NCBI GenBank assembly: GCA_002025975.1
Contig: MWOU01000114.1
Span: forward strand, 1-64,000
DNA from: Prochlorococcus sp. HOT208_60m_813B04
Lineage (GTDB): Bacteria; Cyanobacteriota; Cyanobacteriia; PCC-6307; Cyanobiaceae
Reading direction: 5' to 3'
DNA length: 64,000 nucleotides
Below the pieces are notes generated by a model. That model was not told where the DNA came from. It saw only the letters and a program-made list of their open reading frames with translations, and ran no database searches. The position numbers were made by a program, and so were the translations under genes. Shown here one piece after another: positions 22,307-32,606 of the stretch (its first letter is position 1; each line of letters opens with the position of its first letter).

Positions 22307-23273
22307 TATTATTTGATTCGATAAATTTACCTAAAACCCTAAACTTTTTGTATCTTTCCTCAATTAATTCGTCTTCAGGCATTTGCAGTAAAGCATTAAG
22401 GTGTTTCTCAATAGCCTCTTTTAGTGTGTTACCAGCATCTAAAGGGGCCCAATTATTCCCACCAGAAGGTTCTGGTAATACCTCATCTATTATACCTAAT
22501 TTAAGTAAATCTTTACCTGTGATTTTAAGAGCTGATGCAGCTTCTGGTGCTTTCGCAGCATCTCTCCACAAAATTGATGCACATGCTTCCGGACTAGCAA
22601 CTGTGTAAACACTATGTTCAAACATTAGTAACCTATCGGCAACACCTATTCCAAGTGCTCCTCCAGAACCTCCCTCTCCAATGACAGTAGCCACAATTGG
22701 AACTTTCAATCCAAACATCTCTCGAAGGTTTCTTGCAATCGCTTCACCTTGACCTTGTTCTTCAGCCTTTAAACCAGCATAAGCTCCAGGAGTATCAATA
22801 AATGTAAGAATTGGCAAAGAAAACCTATTTGCATGCTGCATTAATCTAAGAGCTTTTCTGTAACCTCCTGGTTTTGCCATCCCAAAGTTTCTTACTACAT
22901 TTTCTTTTGTGTCCCTTCCTTTCTGATGCCCTAACATCAACACTGGTCTATTATTTATAGAACCTATCCCCCCAATTAGTGCCATATCATCGCCACCATT
23001 TCTGTCTCCATGTAATTCGATCCAGTCATCACAAAACATTTGAACAAAATCCAAAGTACTAGGTCTTTGAGGATGTCTAGCTACCTGAATCTTTTGAGCA
23101 GGGGTGAGAGATTTAAATATTTCTTCTCTTCTTCTAGTAGCCAAGGTTTCAAGCTGAAGAAGCTGTTGACTAACATCTACTTCTGAATCTCGAGCTAATT
23201 CTTTAATTTGTTCTATCTGCTTCTCAAGTTCAACAAGAGGCTTTTCAAAATCAAGAAGGTAACGTTTAGCCAT
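22278..23273 (-). CDS. accA: Acetyl-CoA carboxylase carboxyltransferase subunit alpha
   Basis: [27 protein letters not shown]...[60 protein letters not shown]. Confidence 0.97.
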   Translation of the reverse strand: MAKRYLLDFEKPLVELEKQIEQIKELARDSEVDVSQQLLQLETLATRRREEIFKSLTPAQKIQVARHPQRPSTLDFVQMFCDDWIELHGDRNGGDDMALIGGIGSINNRPVLMLGHQKGRDTKENVVRNFGMAKPGGYRKALRLMQHANRFSLPILTFIDTPGAYAGLKAEEQGQGEAIARNLREMFGLKVPIVATVIGEGGSGGALGIGVADRLLMFEHSVYTVASPEACASILWRDAAKAPEAASALKITGKDLLKLGIIDEVLPEPSGGNNWAPLDAGNTLKEAIEKHLNALLQMPEDELIEERYKKFRVLGKFIESNNIEEIYSEIP

Positions 23274-23276
23274 AAT

Positions 23277-24317
23277 TTAAACAGTTAGTACTTTAGGCTG
23301 CTTATCAAGTCCTATCGCAGAAAAACCATGCTTTAAAGATGCTGCTCCAATAAATTCCATCTTTTCAAGGGAAATGTTATTTCTTCCCCAACTAAAGTTT
23401 GTATGGCACTTTTCAAATTCTAAAATCATAGCTTCTGCAAAGCAAGCAAACATCTCTCGCTGAGGGTTTTGCATTTCCGCAAGTTCCATCATATTCCAGC
23501 CAATATCATTGAAAAACTCTACTATCCCCCCTTTTAAAACATGAATATTCTCACCCTGAAATTTCTCATCAAGATTTTTGGGGTATCCGCCATCAATCAT
23601 TAAACATGGTTTTTTTAAGTTATCTGTATCAATTTCAATAGTTTTAGGCATACTTGCAACCCATACAACAATATCCGCCTGAGGCAGTGCCTCATTTAAG
23701 CTTGTTACTGTGCCACCATCTAATTCTTTTTGTAACATCGCTAGTGGTTCTTGTTGTCTTGCTACCATAAGAAGTTCTGAAATCCCAGTTTTATTGATAA
23801 GCCATCTACAAACAGCACTACCAATATCACCTGTAGCTCCAATTACAGCAACAGTTGCTTTTTTAAGGTCTATCCCAATGCGAGGCGCATTTATTTCTAG
23901 TTGCTTACAAATAACCCAGGCGGTATGAGTATTGCCAGTAGTAAACCTTTCCCACTCTAATGAAGTATTTCTAATTTGTTTATGCTGTAGAAGATTAAAA
24001 TTCTCAAAAATAATAGAAGTAAATCCTCCTAAAGCTGTAATGTTAATCCCTTTTTTTTGAGCTAGTTCCATAGCATTTAGTACTTTTCTTCTAGCCGTTT
24101 TAAACCTTGAAAGCATTTCAGGAACAAAGCACGAATCTATGTAAGAACCTTCAATAGATATTCCGGTAGCACTTTTAACTTCTACATTTTCAACAAGCTG
24201 AGGAGGAGCAGTACACCAAACATCCAAGTCCCCATCAGCAATATGATCAAAGCCTAGCATCGAAGCTTTTCTTTTTGCATCTTCAAAACTGGTTGAGTGG
24301 CCTATTAACCCAAACAT
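23277..24317 (-). CDS. aar: Long-chain acyl-[acyl-carrier-protein] reductase (alkane biosynthesis)
   Basis: [35 protein letters not shown]...[15 protein letters not shown]...[12 protein letters not shown]...[16 protein letters not shown]; next to ado. Confidence 0.96.
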   Translation of the reverse strand: MFGLIGHSTSFEDAKRKASMLGFDHIADGDLDVWCTAPPQLVENVEVKSATGISIEGSYIDSCFVPEMLSRFKTARRKVLNAMELAQKKGINITALGGFTSIIFENFNLLQHKQIRNTSLEWERFTTGNTHTAWVICKQLEINAPRIGIDLKKATVAVIGATGDIGSAVCRWLINKTGISELLMVARQQEPLAMLQKELDGGTVTSLNEALPQADIVVWVASMPKTIEIDTDNLKKPCLMIDGGYPKNLDEKFQGENIHVLKGGIVEFFNDIGWNMMELAEMQNPQREMFACFAEAMILEFEKCHTNFSWGRNNISLEKMEFIGAASLKHGFSAIGLDKQPKVLTV

Positions 24318-24424
24318 TTAAAATTTATAAATGGTTGATATACGATGTTATGAACAATAGCACAGAGGTAACTACTTAAATAGGATTGATTAATTATTAA
24401 AATTCTTAATTATTAGAAATGTAA

Positions 24425-25180
24425 TTAGACGATGGCTGCCATAGCCATTCTCGCAATTTCTCTATTATCTAGACCTATTTCCATCAATGTATCTTGATAA
24501 GCAATCATAAATTCTTCCATTAATTCTTCTCTGTCCATAGCTAAAACTGATGCGTCATCTGCCACTTCATCTAACATCTTTTTGATTAATGGGAGATTAA
24601 CCTTGTTAGCTTCCATTAATTCCTCTTTACAAGTAGATAAATTCTCTTTAAGCCACTCTTGACCATAATTTAAATGAAGATATTCATCTTTAACCACTCC
24701 CTCTGTAATTTTTTTTGCAAAAGGATCAGCAACTCTTATGTAGACGTTGTAAGCAGAAATTGCAAATGCTTCAATTAGAATTGCTTGTATTAATAGACAT
24801 GTTGTTAAATTTCCTTTTTTAAGAGCCACTTGAAAATTACCATGTAATTTAGAAAAGAATTTTTTAGCAAATTCCATATCAGCTACTACACCTAAATTTC
24901 TCCCACATGCGGTAAAGCCTTTTTTATGCTTTATTTCCATTCTCGCCAATTTAGTTAACTCCTCTAACTCATTTGGAATTAAAGTTGCTATTGATATGTA
25001 ATTATCATGAGCCTCTTGCTCTCCCTCTATGACAATTGCATTTATTCTGCTGTATGCATCCTTATAAGAATCTGTAGTGAAATCGGGCAAATCCAAAGAA
25101 ATCTGATTAGTCGATTCTTCAATAGTTTTTTTATTTGATTCTAGAGTTTGCATGTCAGTAATCTTTAGCTCATTATGCAT
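24425..25180 (-). CDS. ado: Aldehyde deformylating oxygenase
   Basis: SYKDAYSRINAIVIEGEQEAHDNYISIATLIPNELEELTKLARMEIKHKKGFTACGRNLGV...VVKDEYLHLNYGQEWLK. Confidence 0.97.
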   Translation of the reverse strand: MHNELKITDMQTLESNKKTIEESTNQISLDLPDFTTDSYKDAYSRINAIVIEGEQEAHDNYISIATLIPNELEELTKLARMEIKHKKGFTACGRNLGVVADMEFAKKFFSKLHGNFQVALKKGNLTTCLLIQAILIEAFAISAYNVYIRVADPFAKKITEGVVKDEYLHLNYGQEWLKENLSTCKEELMEANKVNLPLIKKMLDEVADDASVLAMDREELMEEFMIAYQDTLMEIGLDNREIARMAMAAIV

Positions 25181-25264
25181 GAATATTACACGATTATAGA
25201 GAGTTTATTTAAATATGATGAAAATAGTTTCAATTGTTAAGTCACATTTTTTACTTAAACTTAT

Positions 25265-26059
25265 TTAAGAATTGTTTGGCCAATCCGATTGCATCAGGTT
25301 CATAATCAATTTGAACCAATGATTAATCAATAATTCCTTTAAATTTTTCCCTAAAGACACATTTGCTCCTCTACTATCTCCAATAACACCTGATTTACTG
25401 AAGTCGTCAGTAAGCCAAGCAATAGGCGCATTGCCTTCTAGACTCCAACCTTCAGGGATCTCTACTTTATTTCCCTCATTTGGGCGTTCATCTCCTACCA
25501 ATTCTGGTTTCAAAGCAAGCATCAAACTTGTTTCAGCTAAAGAAGCATGAAGTCCATCTTCAATCTCAGTTTTTGTTAACAATTCACTCAATCCATTCAC
25601 ACCACTCCATAAAAAACAAGGGAAAACTGCCATCTCTGGTGCGACACTTCTTAGCTCTCTTGCAGCTGTATTTAATAGTGAAATTTGACCTCCATGTCCA
25701 TTAATTAATATCAATCTTTTAAAACCCATTGCAGATAATTGACCTCCGACTTCCTTTATCATTGAGGTTATTAAATTTGAGGAAAGTGAAATTGTCCCTG
25801 CAAAACCCTTATGTTCTGGAGAAAAACCAATATATTGAGTTGGAAGTTTTTTTAATGGAATATCGGCAGAGAATAATTTAAAAACTTCGCTAATAATTTC
25901 ATCAACAAAAATACTGTCTGTAGCAAGAGGCAAATGCGGCCCATGTTGCTCAACAGCACCGAATGGCCAAATCACTGTTGATCTTTTGTTTTTTGCAACA
26001 CACTCGATTTCTTGCCAATTTAAATATTCAAATTTATTAGGTATTGGTTTAAAGTTCAT
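25265..26059 (-). CDS. Creatininase family protein (amidohydrolase)
   Basis: VIWPFGAVEQHGPHLPLATDSIFVDEI...LINGHGGQISLLNTAARELR...DGLHASLAETSLML. Confidence 0.9.
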   Translation of the reverse strand: MNFKPIPNKFEYLNWQEIECVAKNKRSTVIWPFGAVEQHGPHLPLATDSIFVDEIISEVFKLFSADIPLKKLPTQYIGFSPEHKGFAGTISLSSNLITSMIKEVGGQLSAMGFKRLILINGHGGQISLLNTAARELRSVAPEMAVFPCFLWSGVNGLSELLTKTEIEDGLHASLAETSLMLALKPELVGDERPNEGNKVEIPEGWSLEGNAPIAWLTDDFSKSGVIGDSRGANVSLGKNLKELLINHWFKLIMNLMQSDWPNNS

Positions 26060-26125
26060 TAATTTTAATTTTGAGTAATAACATTTAGAGTATGTTAATA
26101 ATTAATTATTCTTATTTTACCTACG

Positions 26126-27331
26126 ATGGGAGTCAGAAATAAAAATGCCCAAGATAATATCCAACCAAAGGGCAATAAAAAACCTCTTCAGGTACTTCAC
26201 ATAAGCAAGAAAGATACTCAAAAAATAGAGAATGAGCAAACCAATTCGCAAGAAGAAATAAAAAAAGAAGATATCGCAATCAAACCTCAAATCATTAATA
26301 ATGACTCAGTAAAAAAAATTGAGGACAATAATGAAAACACTAAGGATTTTGATATTTCCCAACAAAATTTAACTCAACAAGATTTAAATAGGCCCTTTAA
26401 TTTTTCTGAGCAAAACACAGATTTTCAATTAGAAAGAACAGTTGATGAATTCGATTTTGATGAAAGTGCTTTTTTGGAGGCTTTAAATGCAAATGAGCCA
26501 ATTGGGGCTACAGGAGAAGTAATTTCAGGTAAGGTTATAGCAATCGAAAGTGATGGACTATATGTTGACATTGGAGGAAAAGCACCAGGATATATGCCCA
26601 AAAAAGAATGTTGTTTGGGTGTCATTACTAACTTTAAAGAAAAGTTTTCTATAGGCCTTGAAATGGAAGTTTTGGTTATCAAAGAACAAAATGCTGATGG
26701 GATGGTAACAGTGAGCGCTCGGGCATTAATTCTCAGGCAAAGTTGGGAGAAAGTATCAAGTTCTGCAAAAAATGGAGAATTAATTAACGTTTTAATTAAT
26801 GGATTTAACAGAGGTGGGCTTACGTGTGATGTGGATGGATTAAGAGGATTCATCCCAAGATCCCAACTTGAAGATGGTCAAGATTATCAATCTTTTGTTG
26901 GCAAAACTCTAAAAGTAGCGTTTCTTGAGGTGAATCCAGAATCCAGAAAATTAGTTCTCTCTGAAAAAAAAGCATTATTAGTCTCTAAACTTACAAGTTT
27001 AGAATTAGGTCAATTAATTGAAGGAGAAGTTTTAGCAGTAAAACCATATGGCTTCTTTATAGATTTAGGTGGAGCTAGTGGACTTCTTCATCAATCCTCG
27101 CTAACAAATGGAGCGATTCGTTCTTTAAGAGAAGTTTTTAAAGAAGGGGAAATGATAAAAGCTTTAATATCTGAAATAGACCTCGAAAAAGGTCGTATTG
27201 GTCTCAATACAGCACTCTTAGAAAACTCTGCTGGAGAATTAATTATTGATAAGCAAAAAGTTATGCTAGAGGCCACAGAGAGAGCACTAAAAACTAAAGC
27301 ACTCTTCGATAAACAAGAACAAGATAAATGA
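26126..27331 (+). CDS. S1 domain RNA-binding protein (ribosomal protein S1-like paralogue)
   Basis: Three S1 motifs: GEVISGKVIAIESDGLYVDIGGKAPGYMPKKE; INVLINGFNRGGLTCDVDGLRGFIPRSQL; IEGEVLAVKPYGFFIDLGGASGLLHQSSL. Confidence 0.92.
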   Translation: MGVRNKNAQDNIQPKGNKKPLQVLHISKKDTQKIENEQTNSQEEIKKEDIAIKPQIINNDSVKKIEDNNENTKDFDISQQNLTQQDLNRPFNFSEQNTDFQLERTVDEFDFDESAFLEALNANEPIGATGEVISGKVIAIESDGLYVDIGGKAPGYMPKKECCLGVITNFKEKFSIGLEMEVLVIKEQNADGMVTVSARALILRQSWEKVSSSAKNGELINVLINGFNRGGLTCDVDGLRGFIPRSQLEDGQDYQSFVGKTLKVAFLEVNPESRKLVLSEKKALLVSKLTSLELGQLIEGEVLAVKPYGFFIDLGGASGLLHQSSLTNGAIRSLREVFKEGEMIKALISEIDLEKGRIGLNTALLENSAGELIIDKQKVMLEATERALKTKALFDKQEQDK

Positions 27332-28233
27332 ACACTAATAAAAAAATGGAGTCAAGTCTTAAATTAAAAATTTCAGATTGGGAATTAGACTTTTACTCAA
27401 GACCAATTATTGAATCAAATGGAAAAAAAAGGTGGGAATTAATTATTTGCTCTACAAGAAGTTATGAGACAAAAGATGTTTTTCATTGGAATAAAAAGTG
27501 CCCTGCTAATGAAGTTAATTCAGTTTGGCTTACAAAGGCACTCAATCAAGCGATAAGTGAAGCAAAAAAACAAGGGTGGGAGAAACCTTCTATAGTTCGA
27601 TTCTGGAGGCCGTCAATGAAATCGATCATTCAGAAATCTCTGGAGGCCGTAAGTATTGAGGCTATCGTAAGTAGAAGAACTTACAATTTATTAGATAGAA
27701 TCGAATTTCTTGAGAAAGAGATTTATCCAAAGGAAAAAGGTTATGTAAGAGGTGTATTAGCTCCCACTTTTACTTCTAAAATTGAAAACCCTCCTACACC
27801 TCTACCAGATGCAGTAAGGGGTGATGCTTTAACTATCTCTGAGATATCAATTGGTGAATTAAAATCAGCAGAAAATTGGCCTATGGAATTTGGAGATGTT
27901 TTCCCAATTCAGCAAGATTTAGATGATAACAACTTAGTTCCAGGATTAAGACTTTTTAGCAAAGATAGATCTTTGGCACTTTCTGCATGGTTTAGTTGTT
28001 TAGAACCTATTAAATTAGTAGTAAATAAGAACCAACTAATACTTGAAGCTTCAGAAGATGATAAGTGGTTGGTAACTGATTTACCAGAAAAAAATGCAAA
28101 CATTTTGAATACAAAGTTTTTAGAGAATAAAAAAAATTCTTTTGGTTATCAATTTATTTCCATACAGTCAACGCCATATATCGAAAAATTTGCAGGATTC
28201 TGGATCTTAAGAGATATTGAATTAATATCATAA
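27328..28233 (+). CDS. Tab2/Atab2 family RNA-binding translation factor (photosystem mRNA translation)
   Basis: WELDFYSRPIIESNGKKRWELIIC...RFWRPSMKSIIQKS...SRRTYNLLDRIEFLEKEIYP typical of the Tab2-like family. Confidence 0.88.
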   Translation: MNTNKKMESSLKLKISDWELDFYSRPIIESNGKKRWELIICSTRSYETKDVFHWNKKCPANEVNSVWLTKALNQAISEAKKQGWEKPSIVRFWRPSMKSIIQKSLEAVSIEAIVSRRTYNLLDRIEFLEKEIYPKEKGYVRGVLAPTFTSKIENPPTPLPDAVRGDALTISEISIGELKSAENWPMEFGDVFPIQQDLDDNNLVPGLRLFSKDRSLALSAWFSCLEPIKLVVNKNQLILEASEDDKWLVTDLPEKNANILNTKFLENKKNSFGYQFISIQSTPYIEKFAGFWILRDIELIS

Positions 28234-28255
28234 ATTCAGTTTAGGAGCAGGAACT

Positions 28256-29038
28256 ATTCCTTACAAAGAAATATATTTCTCAAAAAATAAAATTTGTATT
28301 CAAAACAAAGAATTTGAGTATTATTCATCACCTATTCTTAGTCAAAATAATTTCCAACATGCCTACTTCACAAACTCTTGCTCTGAGAAATTTCTTCAAT
28401 TATTAGGGAATCATTTTAATGAACATTCCATAAATTGTATTTCCAATCAAATTCACAGTAATGTGATAGTGTTTGGATCTAATTTGCAAAACGGAACTAA
28501 GACTGATGCAGATGGTTTTGTTAGCGATAAATGCAGTCAAAACTTATGGGTTTATACAGCTGATTGTATGCCAATATTTTTTGCAGATAAAAGGACAAGA
28601 AATGTAGCAAGCTTGCATTGTGGAAGAAAAGGTTTAGAAAAAAAAATAATAAAAAATCTGGTAAAAATTTTCGATACTTTTGGGACATCTAGAGATGACT
28701 TACTTGTTGCAATAGGACCAGCAATTTCTAAGGAACATTATTTAGTTGATAAATTGACACTCAAAGAATTTTATAGAAAGGCCGAAAACGAAAACGTAAC
28801 TGTCAAATTGAATAAAATTAAAAAACATCTTTGTTTTAGTGATTCAAATCACTTCAGAGAGCAAAACTTAAATCAACTTGATCTAAAAAAATCTGCCTAT
28901 AGACAACTTTTAAATGAGAACATCCTTCATACAAATATAGATATCTCAAATTTATGCACATACAAATTCAATAATGAATTTTATTCCTGGAGAAGGAGTA
29001 AAACACTCTCGAGACAATGGAATCTTATTTGCTCATAA
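28256..29038 (+). CDS. YfiH/polyphenol-oxidase (DUF152) family protein; probable ATT start codon
   Basis: Frame continues upstream of the ORF-track start (28463) with family-like N-terminus (PYKEIYFSKNKICIQ...NNFQHAYFTNSCSEKFLQLLG). AGGAG at 28243-28247 is 8 nt before ATT 28256; no ATG/GTG/TTG between the upstream in-frame stop (28223) and 28463. Core: ADGFVSDKCSQNLWVYTADCMPIFFADKRTRNVASLHCGRKGLEKKII, AIGPAIS. Confidence 0.82.
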   Translation: MPYKEIYFSKNKICIQNKEFEYYSSPILSQNNFQHAYFTNSCSEKFLQLLGNHFNEHSINCISNQIHSNVIVFGSNLQNGTKTDADGFVSDKCSQNLWVYTADCMPIFFADKRTRNVASLHCGRKGLEKKIIKNLVKIFDTFGTSRDDLLVAIGPAISKEHYLVDKLTLKEFYRKAENENVTVKLNKIKKHLCFSDSNHFREQNLNQLDLKKSAYRQLLNENILHTNIDISNLCTYKFNNEFYSWRRSKTLSRQWNLICS

Positions 29039-29044
29039 AGATAA

Positions 29045-29395
29045 TTAACTTGGACAAACTTCACTACTTAATTTTTTAGCGACCAATAATTCCGTCATCT
29101 CCTTAGTACCTTTAATATTAAAAACTTTGGCTAACAAAACATCCTCTTTGAAACCAAAAGGCTTTATTTTCACTTTGCTCCCCCTTGGGAATTCACTCTT
29201 GAGTAGATTAGTTGCTTCAATTTCATTATTTTCATTTACATCTACACAAAATAATCCAATAGTTAAATTTCTATTTTGATCCCCCACCAAAATAATATTT
29301 GAACTTTTAATTTGAAGAATTTCTGCCGAGTTTACTATTACAGGATTAAGAACAATCAAGTTGATTATAATTAAAATTTTTGATAATTTTTTCAA
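29045..29395 (-). CDS. Predicted exported protein, degenerate staphylococcal-nuclease-like
   Basis: N-terminal signal peptide; LTIGLFCVDVNENNEIEATNLLKSEFPRGSKVKIKPFGFKEDVLLAKVFNIKGTKEMTELLVAKKLS resembles an SNase strand/helix pattern without the catalytic residues. Confidence 0.6.
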   Translation of the reverse strand: MKKLSKILIIINLIVLNPVIVNSAEILQIKSSNIILVGDQNRNLTIGLFCVDVNENNEIEATNLLKSEFPRGSKVKIKPFGFKEDVLLAKVFNIKGTKEMTELLVAKKLSSEVCPS

Positions 29396-29464
29396 TTCAG
29401 AAATATCTAATTTTTTAAATAATATTAAAGTGTATTTTTTTAAAATGACAAATTTTAAAAAAAA

Positions 29465-31228
29465 TTAGTCTTCACAATTAACATATCCAACCATTTGAGC
29501 ATTACTTTTACCTGGAGGGACCATTGGATAACAATTTTCACCTCTTCTGACAAGGATATTAATCAAAGCAGGGCCGTCATGATCAAGCGCATTTTTTAAT
29601 TCATTCTGTAATTGTTTTCTATTAGAAATTAAGTATCCTTTAACTCCAAAAGACTCAGCAAGTTTTACAAAATCAGGTTCACCATAACTCATATCAGATG
29701 CTGAATATCTTTCATCATAGAAACTTTCCTGCCATTGTCTTACCATCCCTTGCCAGCGATTATTGATAATAATCAATTTCACCTTAAGACCATATTGAGA
29801 TAAGGTTCCTAATTCTTGAATATTCATTAAGACACTTGCATCTCCTGCAATACAAATTACATTTGAATTAGGTAAGGCTGCTTTTACTCCAATTGCCGCT
29901 GGTAATCCAAAACCCATAGTTCCTAAGCCTGCACTACTAATCCATTTTCTTGGAGAATTCCTAAGATATTGAGCAGCCCACATCTGATGTTGTCCTACAT
30001 CTGTAGTTATATATGCTTCTGGTGAAAGTTCCCTCACTTTTAAAAGAACTTCCTGAGGATAAATTTCTCCTTCTTTAGGCGGGTCATATAAAGGGTGTTT
30101 ATGTTTCCAAAAATCAATTTTTTCTAACCAGTTTTTCGTCTGACATATAAATTTGTTTTTTAGAGATTGTTCATTAATTTTCAGAACAGCTTTTGAAACA
30201 TCAGCAACAATTGCAACATCTACACGTCTATTTTTATTAACTTCTGCTGGGTCGATATCTATATGAATTACCTTTGCATTAGGTGCAAAAGTATCTAATT
30301 TTCCTGTCACCCTATCATCGAATCTAGCTCCAATAGCAATTAAAAGATCGCATTCTGTAACAGCAAAATTTGCATAGGCAGTTCCATGCATTCCTAACAT
30401 CCCGACTGATAAATTGTCTTTTTCATCAAAAGCTCCCTTCCCCATTAAGGTTGTGGTAACTGGTATTTGATAATTCTTTGCCAAAGTTTTTATTTCATCA
30501 TGAGCTCCTGAAGATATTGCCCCACCTCCTACGTATAGAAGAGGTCTTTCAGAATCTTCTATTAATTTAATTACTTTGTTGATATCGCAATCATTAATTT
30601 CTCCATTCCTTTTAAATCCTTTAGGAATAATCTCACCAGGCAAAACTCTTTGGTAATTAAAGAACTCCTGACCTACATCTTTGGGTATATCAATTAAAAC
30701 AGGACCAGGCCTCCCAGATGAGGCTATAAAAAAAGCTTCAGAAACTACTTTCGCGATATCTGAAGGATCCCTTATTACCCATGAATGTTTCACTATTGGA
30801 AGAGTTATGCCAAAAATATCAGTTTCTTGAAAAGCGTCTGTCCCTATAGCAGGTCTAGGGACTTGACCTGTAACTACAACTAGAGGGACAGAATCCATTT
30901 GCGCAGTGGCAATGCCAGTTACTAAATTTGTTGCACCTGGGCCTGAGGTTCCAAAACATACTCCTACTTCACCAGTAGATCTTGCATATCCATCAGCCGC
31001 ATGTGAACCACCTTGTTCATGCCTAACCATATAGTGCTTTAACCAACCATCTTGTTCTGCCTTATGAACAGCGTCATATATTGGTAGTATGGCTCCCCCA
31101 GGATATCCAAATATAACTTTTACTCCATGAATTTTTAAAGAATCCATTAGTGCATCTGCACCAGTTATCCAAACTGGATTTTCATGTTTTGAACTACCCT
31201 TTGAAAAGGATCTCGAAGTAAGGGTCAC
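29465..31228 (-). CDS. ilvB: Acetolactate synthase large subunit
   Basis: [19 protein letters not shown]...[46 protein letters not shown] domain [12 protein letters not shown]. Confidence 0.96.
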   Translation of the reverse strand: MTLTSRSFSKGSSKHENPVWITGADALMDSLKIHGVKVIFGYPGGAILPIYDAVHKAEQDGWLKHYMVRHEQGGSHAADGYARSTGEVGVCFGTSGPGATNLVTGIATAQMDSVPLVVVTGQVPRPAIGTDAFQETDIFGITLPIVKHSWVIRDPSDIAKVVSEAFFIASSGRPGPVLIDIPKDVGQEFFNYQRVLPGEIIPKGFKRNGEINDCDINKVIKLIEDSERPLLYVGGGAISSGAHDEIKTLAKNYQIPVTTTLMGKGAFDEKDNLSVGMLGMHGTAYANFAVTECDLLIAIGARFDDRVTGKLDTFAPNAKVIHIDIDPAEVNKNRRVDVAIVADVSKAVLKINEQSLKNKFICQTKNWLEKIDFWKHKHPLYDPPKEGEIYPQEVLLKVRELSPEAYITTDVGQHQMWAAQYLRNSPRKWISSAGLGTMGFGLPAAIGVKAALPNSNVICIAGDASVLMNIQELGTLSQYGLKVKLIIINNRWQGMVRQWQESFYDERYSASDMSYGEPDFVKLAESFGVKGYLISNRKQLQNELKNALDHDGPALINILVRRGENCYPMVPPGKSNAQMVGYVNCED

Positions 31229-31365
31229 TAAAGAAATTCAATATTTACTATAAATATTAAACTCAATTAAATACTTTTGCTTCATTTAGAAATGTAATGT
31301 CAGAAATGTATTCAAAAAAATCTTTTAAAAAATTTAAAAATTTTCAAATAAATAACAATTTTGCT

Positions 31366-32541
31366 TTATAAAATGCCTAACTTATGTAGAGGTCCAGAGC
31401 CTGAAATAAGTTCAATAAAAAGCACAAGAAAAATAATCATTGCAACCCTTCCGTTCCACACCTCTGAACTATTATTCCAACCCCATTGCCACTTCTCCTG
31501 AGGATAAAGTTTAACTTTTTCAGGCAACTGAGAAGCCTCCTCTAGATTAACTAGAGGCCCTTCCAAGCAGGAAATAACTAGATCACTAAGACCTTCAATA
31601 AAAGTAGGATGAGTATTTAGAGCTTTAACTCTCCGAAAGTTTTTAATACCAGCCTTTTCAGCAATTTCTTTATATTCAATATCAATTTCTTGCAATGTTT
31701 CGATATGCTCTCCAACAAAACTTATAGGGACAACAATCAGATCATTAACATTTGATCTTCCAAGATCAGCTAACACTTCTTCTGTGTAAGGCTTCAACCA
31801 TTCAACAGGACCAACTCTACTTTGATAAGAAAGTGTATGAGGATTACTATGACCTAAACATTTTTCCAGCTCATTTATAATTAACAATGAACAATCTTCA
31901 ATTTGTTCTTTGTAAGGGTCTCCAGCTTCTTCTACGTAACTCTTAGGAACTCCATGAGCAGTAAAAAATATATGGGCTTTTGAAGGTGATTCACAAAGTG
32001 AAATCTGTTCAGAAATTAATTCGACCATAGACTTTAAATAACCTGATTGACTGAACCAACTCCTTACACATCTCATTGGAACCTTCTTAAATTCATCATC
32101 AGAATCTCGCAGTTTTTTTAATTCTCTAAAGCTCGAACCACTAGTACTTATAGAAAAATGCGGATACAAAGGAATCACAACAACTTGATCTATGCCATCT
32201 GCTTTCATATCAGCAATTGCTGATTCTGTAAAAGGATGCCAATACCTCATAGCAATGTATGTAGTGGCATTAAAACCCTTGTCCCTTAATTTAGATTGTA
32301 ATTCTCTTGCTTGTTGTTCAGTTATTCTTCTGATAGGTGAACCTCCACCTATAGAAAGGTAGGCCTGTTGTGAAGTAGTACTCCTAAGCGTACTAATTAA
32401 CCAAGCTAGAGGCTTTTGAAAAACAGGGAAAGGTGTTCTGATAATTTCTGGATCAGAAAAAAGATTGTATAAGAATGGGCCAACATCATTAATGCGTTCA
32501 GGCCCTCCTAAATTCATTAGTAAGACGCCTATTTTATCCAT
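31366..32541 (-). CDS. hemH: Ferrochelatase with C-terminal CAB/HLIP-like TM segment
   Basis: [34 protein letters not shown]...[16 protein letters not shown]; tail [32 protein letters not shown]. Confidence 0.96.
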   Translation of the reverse strand: MDKIGVLLMNLGGPERINDVGPFLYNLFSDPEIIRTPFPVFQKPLAWLISTLRSTTSQQAYLSIGGGSPIRRITEQQARELQSKLRDKGFNATTYIAMRYWHPFTESAIADMKADGIDQVVVIPLYPHFSISTSGSSFRELKKLRDSDDEFKKVPMRCVRSWFSQSGYLKSMVELISEQISLCESPSKAHIFFTAHGVPKSYVEEAGDPYKEQIEDCSLLIINELEKCLGHSNPHTLSYQSRVGPVEWLKPYTEEVLADLGRSNVNDLIVVPISFVGEHIETLQEIDIEYKEIAEKAGIKNFRRVKALNTHPTFIEGLSDLVISCLEGPLVNLEEASQLPEKVKLYPQEKWQWGWNNSSEVWNGRVAMIIFLVLFIELISGSGPLHKLGIL

Positions 32542-32606
32542 TTAAAATTTATGGAGATTGAAAATCAACTTTAAAAACGTCATGATATGGTCAATTATAT
32601 AAGTAA

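Noticed and set aside
28418-28432. Fourth copy of the TGAACATTCCACA motif (TGAACATTCCATA)
   Set aside because: Only the first 11 nt match, and it lies in YfiH coding sequence; consistent with chance in AT-rich DNA.
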